Assembly: GCA_016192135.1 (NCBI GenBank)
Contig: JACPUR010000001.1
Coordinates: 62,001-126,000, forward strand
Direction: 5' to 3'
DNA from: Candidatus Tectomicrobia bacterium
GTDB taxonomy: Bacteria; UBA8248
DNA: 64,000 nt
The notes under the pieces were generated by a model. It was not told where the DNA came from. It searched no databases and was given only the letters and a program-made list of their open reading frames with translations. Positions 35,101 to 43,979 of this stretch are shown in pieces; position 1 is the stretch's first letter, and the number at the start of each line of letters is the position of its first letter. Made by a program: the position numbers and the translations under genes.

Positions 35101-35847
35101 ATGAGCGACCTGAGCGGAAAGCGCGTGCTAGTGACCGGCGGGGGCACCGGGATCGGGGCGAGCATCGTCGAGGTGTTCGCCGAGGCGGGAGCCGGGGTGG
35201 GGCTCCACCACTGGAGGAGCGAGGCGGGGGCGCGTGCCCTCGCCGAGCGGCTCTGGGCCAGGGGTGTGGAGATCCACCTCTTCCGGGCGGACCTGCTGGA
35301 TCCCATCGCCCGCGACGGGCTGGTGCCGGAGTTCTTGGCCCGGTTCGGAGGGATCGACGTCCTCGTGAACAACGCCGGCGCGCCTCTTGCGTTGGCCCAT
35401 TACTTGGAGCTGGGACCAGAGTCATGGCGCCGGGAATTCGCACTGAACGTGGACGCTCCTTTCTTCCTCGCCCAGGCGGCGATGCGGAGCATGCGGGAAA
35501 ACGGCGGGGGGCGCATCGTCAACATCAGCTCGATTGGGGTGAAGTACGCCGGCTCCGCGCAGACCCTCGCGTACAGCGCGGCGAAGGCGGCCCTCGAGGC
35601 CGTTACGCGCGCCCTGGCGAAGCTGGGCGCGGAGCACAACATCCTCGTGAACGCGATCCGTCCCGGGGTAGTGGGAGCGACGCTGCAACGGATGATGCCC
35701 AGCGAGGAGTTCAACCGCCGGGTGGGCCTCATCCCCCTGAAGCGAGCAGGCGATCCGCGGGAGGTTGCGGAGATGGTCCGCTATCTGGCCTCGGACGCTG
35801 CCGCGTTCATCACGGGGCAGATCATCGCCGTCGCGGGGGGGGATTAA
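35101..35847 (+). CDS. Classical short-chain dehydrogenase/reductase
   Basis: The 248 aa product is a FabG-like classical SDR: VTGGGTGIGASIVE (cofactor motif), VNNAGAPLA (NNAG), VNISSIG (catalytic Ser), YSAAKAALEAVTRALA (Tyr and Lys) and VNAIRPGVVG after it. In a glycan locus such enzymes reduce a keto-sugar or related carbonyl rather than acyl-ACP. It ends the run that begins at 31210. A 379-base gap follows, so this could be a transcript end, although no clear terminator is visible. Confidence 0.87.
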   Translation: MSDLSGKRVLVTGGGTGIGASIVEVFAEAGAGVGLHHWRSEAGARALAERLWARGVEIHLFRADLLDPIARDGLVPEFLARFGGIDVLVNNAGAPLALAHYLELGPESWRREFALNVDAPFFLAQAAMRSMRENGGGRIVNISSIGVKYAGSAQTLAYSAAKAALEAVTRALAKLGAEHNILVNAIRPGVVGATLQRMMPSEEFNRRVGLIPLKRAGDPREVAEMVRYLASDAAAFITGQIIAVAGGD

Positions 35848-36226
35848 TCTCCACACCGCAGTGCTCGCATCACAAATTCCATTCAGGGGCGATCGGGGTT
35901 CCTGGAAACATCCGGGAGGAGGGTGGCTTTTAGATCCTTAAGCATTTCGAGGAATCTGCGCGATACCTGCTCCCGAAGCACCCCTCATTTGGGGAGATGT
36001 CATGATTCAGGAACGCAGAGGTCCGTGCGGTGCTTGACTCTCCATTCATTCTGCGGATCGGAATTTCACCCTGGCTTATTCCGCGCCTCCCGTCTGGGAA
36101 TTGCGGAGGATTGTGCCGATCCGCCTTTAGTGGAATGGTTTTCCTGAGCTTTTTGACCCTGTGTTGTTCGGTGGCAAAAGGGTCCTTCATCGATTGTCGA
36201 AGTCCGAAATTCCTGGGAGACGAACC
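35848..36226. other. Intergenic stretch, no gene recognised
   Basis: These 379 bases have no supported coding frame. The base composition is slightly richer in A+T than the flanks. A TTGACT at about 36032 has no convincing -10 partner. It may hold the promoter of the second polymerase gene, but I cannot point to it. Confidence 0.5.
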
Positions 36227-38476
36227 GTGATTCTTGGGTTTCTTCCGCCGCTCGCCGTCCTCGCCGGGCTCGGAGTGGGCGCCTACAGTCTCCACGCGGG
36301 GTTGCTCATCCTGGTCTTTTTCGGGCCCTTCTTCACGTTGCTGCACGAGATGTCCTCCGGCAGCGCTTTGTACTTCCTCTGGCCGTTCGCCCTGTGTGGG
36401 GTGATGGCGGTGTCCATCCTCTGCCGGGAATCCGCACAGTGGGTCCGTGAGCACGACGGGCGCGCCTGGGGGCGCTACCTGGTGGTTTCCGGCCTGCTCG
36501 CAGCAGGAGTTGCTCTGGCGGCGGGGTGGGCCTCGGGGTTATTCGCCTCGCTTTTGTTCGACACAGGGCTCCAGGGCTTCGGCGCATTCCTGTCTAACCG
36601 CACCCTCCTCGCCGTCAGTCTCCCCGCCCTCGGCGTCCTTCTGGCGTTTTTGGGGTTCTACTTCCGTGCGATGAGGCGCAGGGAGGGCAGGGTCCGCTTT
36701 CTTGACATCGTTGTGGCAGGGCTACTGATCTATGGCGTCTTTCAGGTGGGGAACACAGCGTTTCGGTCGGGTTACCTGTTCTCGGGCCTGCAGGGTTTCC
36801 GCTATTACTTCTTCATGGTCATCGTCTATTTCCTCGCCCGCTACTCCATTCGGACCGACGCGGAGGCGAGGCGGATCCTGATCGCTTTCGGGTTCGCGAC
36901 ACTCGCGGGTGCGGCCCAGATGCTGACGGAGAGCTATTTGCTGAACGTAGCCAAGGTTCCTCATCAGCAACTTCCCTGGGTGGGCCACCTGACCAAGAAC
37001 TGGGAATTCGAACCCGATTGCGGCCGGCCGTTCATAACCGGATGCGCGCCGCTCGGCCCTATGTACATGACGCACATCAGCGGCCTGCTCGGCCTCATGG
37101 GGGCGGTCCTATGGCTTCCTGGGTTCCTTGCGGCGAGGCGGTGGAACGAGGGTTTGGGCCGCCTCGCCCTGGCCGCCTTCCTCCTCCTCGCGGCGTTTTG
37201 GACCTCGCGGACGGTCTTGCTGCTCCTGTTCGTCTCGTTCGGCCTTGCGGCATTCCTCGTTCGGTCATCCTGGGTGAAGGCGCTCTCGGGCGCCGCCGGT
37301 CTCGTGGTCTTTCTTGTCTTCGCCTCCCAATTCCTGATTCCGGGACTCCGGTATGATTTCTTCACGACAGTTTATAACATTCCGACCCGAACGATCCCGG
37401 ACCTCCTGCGAGCGGCTCGCGTCGATGTAAGCCAGATGGCGGGCAAGCTCCCCAAAAACACTCATCAGATCCGGGACTCGCGGCTGAAAGGCTGGGAGGT
37501 GAGAGACGATAAACTGCCCGAGGCCCGGGTGAAGCGCTCGGATGGCATTATCCGGAAGGTGGACAAGGGGGGGATGAAGGGCGGGTGGGCCGTGGAGGTC
37601 ATTCCACCGCTCGGTGGCATAGTTTACTTCCAGTTCTTCCATCCGAGCCCGAACTTGCTCAGAGGCCAGAATATCACCATCGGCGCGTGGCTGAGAGGTC
37701 CCGCTCCGAACTTCATGCGCCTCACCGTCAAGGACAATTTGGTCGTGGGAGGCTCGGCTGAATACTCGGGATCGGGAGATTGGGAGTTCATCATTTTGCG
37801 TCACACAGTCGGTAAAATGAGCGACTTTTTGCAGATCGAACTGGTCGCAAAGGATGTGGGAAAGCCGAATTTAAAGGGACTCGTTGACGGTATTTACCTG
37901 GTCACCGGCGGGGAGGTCCAAGACCTGATGGGCAAGCCGGAGAACTTCCCCTGGGAGAAGTTCCTCGGTTTGCATCGGGAGGGAAAAGAGAAGAAGGTTG
38001 TAGAAGGTTTGAAGCCCGAAGAAACGAAAGAAAGAAAGGTCGTCGACCTCCAGGGTGTGCTGGCCACGCGGAAGGCAACGCTCTACCGGCTCCATCATTA
38101 TCTTCTCGGACGGGGGGCGTCGTTTGGCGCCTGGGACACCTTGTTCTTTCCCAAGGGGAGGGAGGCCGCGGATTCTTTCCAAGCGGTGAGCTACAGCGAC
38201 GTGGAACTCCTTCCTTACTTCGAGCAGTTCGGCGCAGTAGGGCTCGCCCTTTTCTTGATTTCCGGCCTTCTGCCTTTCGGGATGGGATTGCGGCTGAGTT
38301 GGCGCGCGCCCGGCCCCCCGGAGCGGGCGATGCGGGCGACCCTCACCCTCATCGTGTTCCTGGGATACGCCGCCATGATTCACCTTTCCTCAATGTCCCG
38401 GGTCGGAGTCACCAGCATAGTGTACATGGCTATGGCAATCCTTGTGCTCAAGGAGGGGAAGCGGGCGGACGCCTGA
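36227..38476 (+). CDS. Second O-antigen polymerase/ligase-like membrane protein with one jelly-roll domain in its loop
   Basis: The product is about 749 aa. Ten or so membrane helices fill residues 1 to about 375. A soluble insert follows, with residues about 421-564 reading as a single carbohydrate-binding-like jelly roll (GWEV start, then NITIGAWLRG, FMRLTV, GSGDWEFI, LVDGIYLV). A charged linker (EGKEKKVVEG, then EETKERKV) leads to the loop-exit region SYSDVELLPYFEQFGAVGLAL and two last helices. The order GAW, RL, GDW-x-F, DG-x-Y-hydrophobic is the same as in each repeat of the 8706 protein. I chose GTG at 36227 because TGGGAGA lies 7 bases upstream; an ATG at 36161 in frame has no clear ribosome site. 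It could be polymerase or ligase. Confidence 0.75.
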   Translation: MILGFLPPLAVLAGLGVGAYSLHAGLLILVFFGPFFTLLHEMSSGSALYFLWPFALCGVMAVSILCRESAQWVREHDGRAWGRYLVVSGLLAAGVALAAGWASGLFASLLFDTGLQGFGAFLSNRTLLAVSLPALGVLLAFLGFYFRAMRRREGRVRFLDIVVAGLLIYGVFQVGNTAFRSGYLFSGLQGFRYYFFMVIVYFLARYSIRTDAEARRILIAFGFATLAGAAQMLTESYLLNVAKVPHQQLPWVGHLTKNWEFEPDCGRPFITGCAPLGPMYMTHISGLLGLMGAVLWLPGFLAARRWNEGLGRLALAAFLLLAAFWTSRTVLLLLFVSFGLAAFLVRSSWVKALSGAAGLVVFLVFASQFLIPGLRYDFFTTVYNIPTRTIPDLLRAARVDVSQMAGKLPKNTHQIRDSRLKGWEVRDDKLPEARVKRSDGIIRKVDKGGMKGGWAVEVIPPLGGIVYFQFFHPSPNLLRGQNITIGAWLRGPAPNFMRLTVKDNLVVGGSAEYSGSGDWEFIILRHTVGKMSDFLQIELVAKDVGKPNLKGLVDGIYLVTGGEVQDLMGKPENFPWEKFLGLHREGKEKKVVEGLKPEETKERKVVDLQGVLATRKATLYRLHHYLLGRGASFGAWDTLFFPKGREAADSFQAVSYSDVELLPYFEQFGAVGLALFLISGLLPFGMGLRLSWRAPGPPERAMRATLTLIVFLGYAAMIHLSSMSRVGVTSIVYMAMAILVLKEGKRADA

Positions 38477-38562
38477 TGGTGTCCCCAAAGCGAGAGCCGT
38501 AGGGTCGAACCCATCGATTGCGCGCTTGGTGCTGTTTCATCCGCACGTGAGGGGAACTCAAA

Positions 38563-39510
38563 ATGGCTCGGCGGGTGCTCATCACGGGTGCTACGGGTTT
38601 CATCGGCAAGGCGCTGGCGCCAAGGCTTCTCGCGCGGGGGTATTGCGTGGCGGGCCTGGGGCGCCGCGCGCCCGGCCCGGAATGGGATGCCGGCGCGGAG
38701 TACTATGAGTGCGATCTGAGCGGAGCCGCCCGTGATGTGGCCAGAGTCGTCTGGGATTTCTCGCCGGAGGCTGTCGTGCACCTCGCCGCAAACGTACCCG
38801 CACATGGGTCGGCCGAGGGGTGGGACCTGCTGAAGGCGGCTGCCTGGGCGGCCCGGAACCTTTTTGCAGCTTGTGGCCGGGTGCCTCGTCTGCCAAAGGT
38901 CATCGTGGCTTCCTCGAGCGCGGTCTACGGGGCATGCCTGCCCGGCGAGGCCATCTCCGAGCGGAGGCCCTTGTCCCCCGCCAGCCTGTATGGGGTGAGC
39001 AAAGCCCTCGTGGAGATGCTCTCGATCCGGGCGGAGAAGACAGCCGGCATCCCTGTGGTCCGTGTCCGCCTGTTCAACGTCATCGGACCTGGGCAAAGAG
39101 GAGAGCATGTCGCCTCCGCCTTCGCCAAGCAAATCGCCTTGCTGGCGGCCGGCCCTGGGGAGGGGGAGGTCTTGGTCGGCAACCTCGATTCCTGGCGCGA
39201 TTTTGTGGACGTCCGTGACGTGGCCGATGCCTTCGGGATCCTTGTCGAGAGGGGCCGCCGCCGGTCCGTGTACAACATCTGTTCGGGCCGGGCGACGCGG
39301 ATAGGGAAGGTCCTCCATCTCCTGATCGCCTCGGCGGGGCTCAATGGTAAGGTCCGCGTGCGGGAGCGGGAACCCCTTCCGGAGCTCGTTCCCTATCAAT
39401 GTGGAGATATGGGAAAACTAAGGAGGGCCGGGTGGCGTCCGCGAATTTCCCTCCGATCGACGTTGGCCGATCTCCTTGCGGAGTTCACCGCTGAGCAGAA
39501 GAGGAAATGA
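38563..39510 (+). CDS. NAD-dependent nucleotide-sugar epimerase/dehydratase (extended SDR)
   Basis: The 315 aa product has ITGATGFIGKAL at the N-terminus, VVHLAANVP, VIVASSSAVYG and SLYGVSKALVEM (Tyr and Lys of the catalytic pair), then RVRLFNVIGPGQ and RDFVDVRDVADA. This is the usual order of an extended SDR. GAGGGG lies 7-8 bases before the ATG. The stop overlaps the glycosyltransferase start (ATGA), linking it to sugar transfer. The substrate is not readable. Confidence 0.87.
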   Translation: MARRVLITGATGFIGKALAPRLLARGYCVAGLGRRAPGPEWDAGAEYYECDLSGAARDVARVVWDFSPEAVVHLAANVPAHGSAEGWDLLKAAAWAARNLFAACGRVPRLPKVIVASSSAVYGACLPGEAISERRPLSPASLYGVSKALVEMLSIRAEKTAGIPVVRVRLFNVIGPGQRGEHVASAFAKQIALLAAGPGEGEVLVGNLDSWRDFVDVRDVADAFGILVERGRRRSVYNICSGRATRIGKVLHLLIASAGLNGKVRVREREPLPELVPYQCGDMGKLRRAGWRPRISLRSTLADLLAEFTAEQKRK

Positions 39511-40688
39511 ATGACATGATCGGCGAACCGATCAGGGTCATGCACGTGACGAGCCGCCTGAACGTGGGCGGGCTCGCCCAGATGGTGCTCACCCTGTGCC
39601 GCGAGATGGAGAGCATGGGATTCAACTGCTGGATAGTGACCGGGACTCCGGGCCCGGCGGAAGGAGAGATGCTCGACTTCATGCCCGCTCCACGTCACCT
39701 TGTGCGAATTCCTGAGATGGGCCGATCAGTCCGCCCTATCGCCGACTTGATTGCTCTCTGGAAGCTCTACCACCTCTTCCGACGACTCCGGCCCGACATC
39801 GTGCACACGCACGCCTCCAAGGCGGGGACCCTCGGGCGCCTTGCCGCTTTCCTCGCCCGGGTTCCAATCCGGATCCACAGCAACCACGGCCATGTGTTTG
39901 AAGCGTTTTTCAGCCGTGTGGTTTCCGCTGTGGTCGTCGCCATCGAATGGGCGCTTGGGCGCCTGACTACCATGATGACGTTGCCATGCGAAACCATGCA
40001 GCGAGAGATGGTTGAGGTCTTTCATCTCATGCCTCCTGAGCGGACTCGGGTCGTCCCGTATGGCATCCCGGTGGAAACCTTCATCGAACTCCCGCCCCGA
40101 GAGGGCCTTCGGGCGCGCTTTGGACTTGCGGAGAAAGCCGTGGTGATTGGTTCGATCGGGCGGATGACAGAGGTGAAGAACCAAGTCCTCCTGCTCCACG
40201 CATTCTCTCGGATGGAGAAGGAGACGGATAGGTTTTCGACCCAGCTTCTTTTCGTAGGAGGCGGCGAGCTGCAGGGGGATCTCCAAGAGCTTGTACGAGA
40301 CCTCGGTCTTTGCGAGAGGGTCCGCTTTCATCCCTGGGTCGAAGATCTCCGGGACGCCTACGCTGCGATCGATATCCTGGCCCTCACCTCGCGCAACGAG
40401 GGAGTCCCCATAGCGGTCCTCGAAGCGATGGCTTCGGGGGTGCCTGTGGTCTCCACCGCGGTCGGCGGTCTTAGGGACATTATTCGGGACGGGGAGACGG
40501 GGATTCTGGTGCATGAGCAGGAACCAAGCGCCTATGCCCGGGGGCTTCAGCTCTTGGTCGGGGATTCCGCCCTCCGGGAAAGGATCGCCCGGCAGGCCCG
40601 CGCCTACGTCCGGAAGGCCCACTCGAAGGAACGATTCGTTTCTGACTATGCCAACCTGTATCTGTCCCTTTCCGGACGCTTTGTGTGA
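39507..40688 (+). CDS. GT4-family glycosyltransferase
   Basis: The 393 aa product has a GT-B fold. The N-terminal domain begins IRVMHVTSRLNVGGLAQMV with the glycine-rich acceptor loop. VHTHASKAGTLGRLAA follows, and the C-terminal donor domain has IGSIGRMTEVKNQ, FVGGGELQ and RNEGVPIAVLEAMASGVPVV, the E-x7-E nucleotide-sugar motif of the family. It is a retaining enzyme by family, acting at the inner face of the membrane on a lipid-linked acceptor. The ATG overlaps the epimerase stop. Donor sugar unknown. Confidence 0.9.
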   Translation: MNDMIGEPIRVMHVTSRLNVGGLAQMVLTLCREMESMGFNCWIVTGTPGPAEGEMLDFMPAPRHLVRIPEMGRSVRPIADLIALWKLYHLFRRLRPDIVHTHASKAGTLGRLAAFLARVPIRIHSNHGHVFEAFFSRVVSAVVVAIEWALGRLTTMMTLPCETMQREMVEVFHLMPPERTRVVPYGIPVETFIELPPREGLRARFGLAEKAVVIGSIGRMTEVKNQVLLLHAFSRMEKETDRFSTQLLFVGGGELQGDLQELVRDLGLCERVRFHPWVEDLRDAYAAIDILALTSRNEGVPIAVLEAMASGVPVVSTAVGGLRDIIRDGETGILVHEQEPSAYARGLQLLVGDSALRERIARQARAYVRKAHSKERFVSDYANLYLSLSGRFV

Positions 40689-40754
40689 TCTAGGCTATAG
40701 AAGTCCAAGTTGCGCCCTTTGCCATCCTCTTCCGATACATGAGCGAGGCCCTGC

Positions 40755-41651
40755 TTGAGTCAGTCCACTGAATCCACCGTTCGGCCGGACGCTGGGAACG
40801 GTGCTGTCGGGAATGTATTCACGGTGGATGTGGAGGATTGGTGCCACGGCTTGGAAGTCATCCCGATCACGGAGTGGCACAGGTACGAGTCACGGTTGGT
40901 AGGGCCGTGCGAGCGGATCCTGGAGCTTCTTGACCTCTACGGCTCCCGGGCGACTTTTTTCGTGCTGGGTTATGTGGCCGAGAAGTTCCCGCAGTTGATC
41001 CGGCGGATCGCGGAGAATCATGAGGTGGCCACACACGGGTACGACCACCAGCTCATTTATCGGCAGCCCCCGGACCTCTACCGGAAGATGCTGCGCCGCT
41101 CGATTCAAGCTGTTCAGGATATTGCCGGAAAGCCAGTCCTCGGCCATCGCGCCCCGTTCTTCTCGGTGACCAGCCACTCCCGCTGGGCGCTCGATATCAT
41201 GGCGGAACTGGGCTTGGTGTACGATTCGAGCATCTTCCCTGTTTTCAACTATCGTTATGGGATTCCGGGCGCGCAGCGGCATGCGTCGATTCTCAAGCTC
41301 TCCGGGGGGAGGCGCCTGCTGGAGATCCCGATGGCCACGGTGAGACGCTCCGGGCTCAACATCCCCATGGCAGGGGGCGCCTACCTCCGCATCTACCCCG
41401 GGTGGGTGATCCCATGGGGTATCCGCCGAATGAACGCCGAGGGCCTGCCGGCGGTCATCTACATCCATCCATGGGAGCTGGATCCCGGCCATCCCCGTCC
41501 CGCCCTTCCCTGGCGCATCCGCGTCACGCATTACCACAATCTCAACAAGACCGAGGAACGCCTAGTCCGTCTCCTCCGCGAGTTTCGCTTTGGCCCCATG
41601 TGTGAGGTATTCAGCCGGGAAGTCGAGCAGGTGCAGAAACAGCAACCATGA
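40755..41651 (+). CDS. Polysaccharide deacetylase of the XrtA/PEP-CTERM-locus type
   Basis: The 298 aa product is a NodB-homology deacetylase with FTVDVEDWCHGLE (catalytic Asp and metal Asp), THGYDHQLIYRQ (metal His pair) and GHRAPFFSVT, and a C-terminal YIHPWELDPGHPR. The VDVEDW start and HPWE end are typical of the subgroup found beside exosortase XrtA. No exosortase or PEP-CTERM protein is in view. It would remove N-acetyl groups from a glycan, perhaps before N-acylation. TTG at 40755 has only a modest GAGG upstream. The next frame overlaps its stop. Confidence 0.85.
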   Translation: MSQSTESTVRPDAGNGAVGNVFTVDVEDWCHGLEVIPITEWHRYESRLVGPCERILELLDLYGSRATFFVLGYVAEKFPQLIRRIAENHEVATHGYDHQLIYRQPPDLYRKMLRRSIQAVQDIAGKPVLGHRAPFFSVTSHSRWALDIMAELGLVYDSSIFPVFNYRYGIPGAQRHASILKLSGGRRLLEIPMATVRRSGLNIPMAGGAYLRIYPGWVIPWGIRRMNAEGLPAVIYIHPWELDPGHPRPALPWRIRVTHYHNLNKTEERLVRLLREFRFGPMCEVFSREVEQVQKQQP

Positions 41652-42205
41652 AGATCCTTCTGCGCGCGCAAGAGGAGCTTCTCAAACTTCCCCTCATCGG
41701 GGATAGCATCTGCCGGGAAAGAGGAGCCAGAATCGCGAACGACATCGCTCCGGACAGGGCCTTCGAAGAGGAGATGAAGCTGGAGTGGGCGGAGAAAGAC
41801 CGGATCTTCCGGAAGGCTGACGTGACCACTCTGCACTTGCCTCTCACCCCGCAGACGAGGCGCCTCATTGGGCGCGGTCAGATCGGCGTGATGAAGCCGG
41901 ATGCCTCGCTCATCAATACTGCCCGCGGAGGGCTCATCGACGAGGCGGCGCTCGCGGAGGCGCTTCGGGCCGGTCGCATCGGAGGCGCCGCCCTTGACGA
42001 GTTCGGCGAAGAGCCTTATTCAGGCGAGCTGGCGCGGCTCGAGAACTGTCCGCTGCCCAGCCTAGCCACCCGCGCCGCTCGGCGCCGGATGGAATTCGAG
42101 GCACGGAGAATGTACTGTACTTCCCCCGGGGCGAGCAGATTCCCCGGGTCGTGCCGGAGCGGGAGCATCTCTTGCAGCGGGGGACGGCGCCTTGAGCTGC
42201 CGTGA
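41648..42205 (+). pseudogene. Decayed D-isomer-specific 2-hydroxyacid dehydrogenase
   Basis: The 185-codon frame keeps pieces of a phosphoglycerate dehydrogenase-like enzyme: an N-terminal MKILLRAQEELL, then directly the late Rossmann part ADVTTLHLPLTPQTRRLIG and INTARGGLIDEAAL and FGEEPYSG. The GxGxxG NAD loop and much of the first domain are absent, which implies an internal deletion. The TPH catalytic-histidine site reads LPSLAT. Near 42106 the reading frame shifts: the next frame would give ENVLYFPRGEQIPRVV, the expected C-terminus, while the open frame continues as nonsense. It is therefore probably inactive. It sits between the deacetylase and the LegB-like gene. Confidence 0.7.
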
Positions 42206-42244
42206 ATCCTGGGTGAAGGAATCAAGGGAGGTCAGCGGGGTCAG

Positions 42245-43234
42245 ATGAGTGAAAACGGGAGCACCGTCCTGGTGACGGGGGCTGGAGGTTTCATTGGCAG
42301 CCACGTGGTCGAGGCCCTTGTCGCGGAAGGACGCCATGTGCGTGCATTTGTCCGCTACACCGGACGCCAGGAGATCGGCGCCCTTCGCTTCGTCCCGAAG
42401 GAGACGCTGGAGAAAATCGAGATCATCCAGGGTGACCTCCGCAACTTCGACTCGGTGATGCGAGCGATGAAAGACGCGAGGTGGGTGATCCATCTCGGGG
42501 CGCTGATCTCAATCCCGTATTCCTACGTCAGTCCTGAGGAGACGGTTTTGTGCAACGTCGTCGGCACGCTCAACGTGCTGCAGGCGGCCCGGACGGCGGG
42601 GGTAGAACGGGTGGTGCACACTTCATCGAGCGAGGTGTACGGAACGGCCCGCTACGTTCCAATGGACGAATCGCATCCGCTTCAGGGTCAGTCTCCCTAC
42701 TCGGCGAGCAAGATCGGAGCGGACAAGCTGGCGGAGAGCTTCCACCGGTCCTTCGGCGTGCCCGTGGTGACGATCCGCCCGTTCAACGTCTTCGGGCCCC
42801 GGCAATCCACCCGGGCGGTGATTCCCACGATCATCACCCAGATTCTTCGAGGAAAGGATCTTCATCTGGGAAGCCTTCATCCCACTCGGGATTTCACGTA
42901 TGTCGACGATACCGCCTCCGCCTTTTTGATGGCTGCTACGGTACCTAGCATTCTCGGAAGGAAGATTAACGTGGGAAACGGCCAGGAGGTTTCGATCGGC
43001 GACCTGGTCTCCCTGATCGCGGAGCTTATGGGGAAAGAGGTCCGCGTCGTGCAGGATGCGGAGCGGATCCGCCCAGGAGCGAGCGAGGTGGAACGTCTCT
43101 ACGCAGACTCTTCTCTGGCCCGGAACCTTCTGGGCTGGGAACCGAAGATAGGCCTCGAAGAAGGCCTGCGCAAGACAATTGACTGGGTATCCCGGAACGT
43201 CAATTTTTACCAGAGCGAAGAATATGCTCGATAA
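42245..43234 (+). CDS. LegB-like NAD-dependent nucleotide-sugar 4,6-dehydratase
   Basis: The 329 aa product closely fits the LegB/4,6-dehydratase group: VTGAGGFIGSHVVEALV, RAFVRYTGRQ, HLGALISIPYSYVSP, HTSSSEVYGTARYVP, SPYSASKIGADKLA with the Tyr/Lys pair, and RPFNVFGPRQSTRAVIPTI. It then has LHPTRDFTYVDDT and a GASEVERLYADSS end. In legionaminic acid synthesis LegB converts GDP- or UDP-GlcNAc to the 4-keto-6-deoxy sugar. Its neighbour is a nucleotidyltransferase, as in the LegB-PtmE pair. Together with NeuB- and NeuA-type genes this supports a legionaminic-type product, though the aminotransferase and acetyltransferase steps are not in view. Confidence 0.82.
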   Translation: MSENGSTVLVTGAGGFIGSHVVEALVAEGRHVRAFVRYTGRQEIGALRFVPKETLEKIEIIQGDLRNFDSVMRAMKDARWVIHLGALISIPYSYVSPEETVLCNVVGTLNVLQAARTAGVERVVHTSSSEVYGTARYVPMDESHPLQGQSPYSASKIGADKLAESFHRSFGVPVVTIRPFNVFGPRQSTRAVIPTIITQILRGKDLHLGSLHPTRDFTYVDDTASAFLMAATVPSILGRKINVGNGQEVSIGDLVSLIAELMGKEVRVVQDAERIRPGASEVERLYADSSLARNLLGWEPKIGLEEGLRKTIDWVSRNVNFYQSEEYAR

Positions 43235-43979
43235 AACCTTTCCCTCGGAGAAACCGGCGCTTGTGCGCAGGGCTGTCGTCCTGGCCGGGGGGAAAGGGAC
43301 GCGCCTCCGTCCTTTTACATTCGCTTTTCCCAAGCCTCTGTTGCCTATCGGGGAAACCCCCATCATCGACATTGTGATGCGGCAGTTGCAAGCGTCCGGC
43401 GTTCAAAGGGTAACGCTCGCGGTAGGTCATCTCGCCGAATTGTTGATGGCCTACTTCGCGAACCGGCATTATCAGGGCATGACCATCGACTACTCCCGAG
43501 AGGAGAGGCCGTTGGGTACGGCGGGGCCGCTCGCCCTTGTGGACGGTCTGAACGAGCCGTTCTTCGTCTTGAATGGCGATCTCCTCACGTCCCTGGATTT
43601 CGCCGACCTCGCCCGCAGACATGTTGAATCGAAGGCGCAGGCCACCATCGCCTCGTACGGGAAATCCTACCAGGTGGACCTGGGCATTCTCGAACTCAAT
43701 GAAAGAGGGGAGCTAAGCGCCTACCGCGAGAAACCAACCCACTATTACAAAGTAAGCATGGGCATATACGTGTTCGAACCGGAAATCGTGAAGCTGTTGC
43801 GGGGGGGAGAGCCGTGTGACCTTCCCGACCTTGTTGCGAGGATTTTGGAATCTCAACGGCGCCTCTTTGTGTATCCTTTCGATGGCTACTGGGTGGACAT
43901 CGGGACGCCGGGTGAGTACGCCCGCGCCGTCGAGGAGTTCGAGGGGATCAAGGCGACTCTCTTCAGAGGGCACGCCTGA
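43224..43979 (+). CDS. Sugar-phosphate nucleotidyltransferase
   Basis: The 251 aa product has VVLAGGKGTRLRPFT and FPKPLLPIGETP, the nucleotide and sugar-phosphate binding signatures of the NTP_transferase family, with VLNGDLLTS holding the metal Asp and DGYWVDIGTPGEYARA near the C-terminus. There is no left-handed helix domain and no CBS domain, so it is shorter than GlmU and than PtmE as usually described. The ATG at 43224 overlaps the dehydratase gene by 11 bases. By position it probably makes the NDP-sugar that the LegB-like enzyme uses. A mannose- or glucose-1-phosphate role is also possible. Confidence 0.82.
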   Translation: MLDKTFPSEKPALVRRAVVLAGGKGTRLRPFTFAFPKPLLPIGETPIIDIVMRQLQASGVQRVTLAVGHLAELLMAYFANRHYQGMTIDYSREERPLGTAGPLALVDGLNEPFFVLNGDLLTSLDFADLARRHVESKAQATIASYGKSYQVDLGILELNERGELSAYREKPTHYYKVSMGIYVFEPEIVKLLRGGEPCDLPDLVARILESQRRLFVYPFDGYWVDIGTPGEYARAVEEFEGIKATLFRGHA

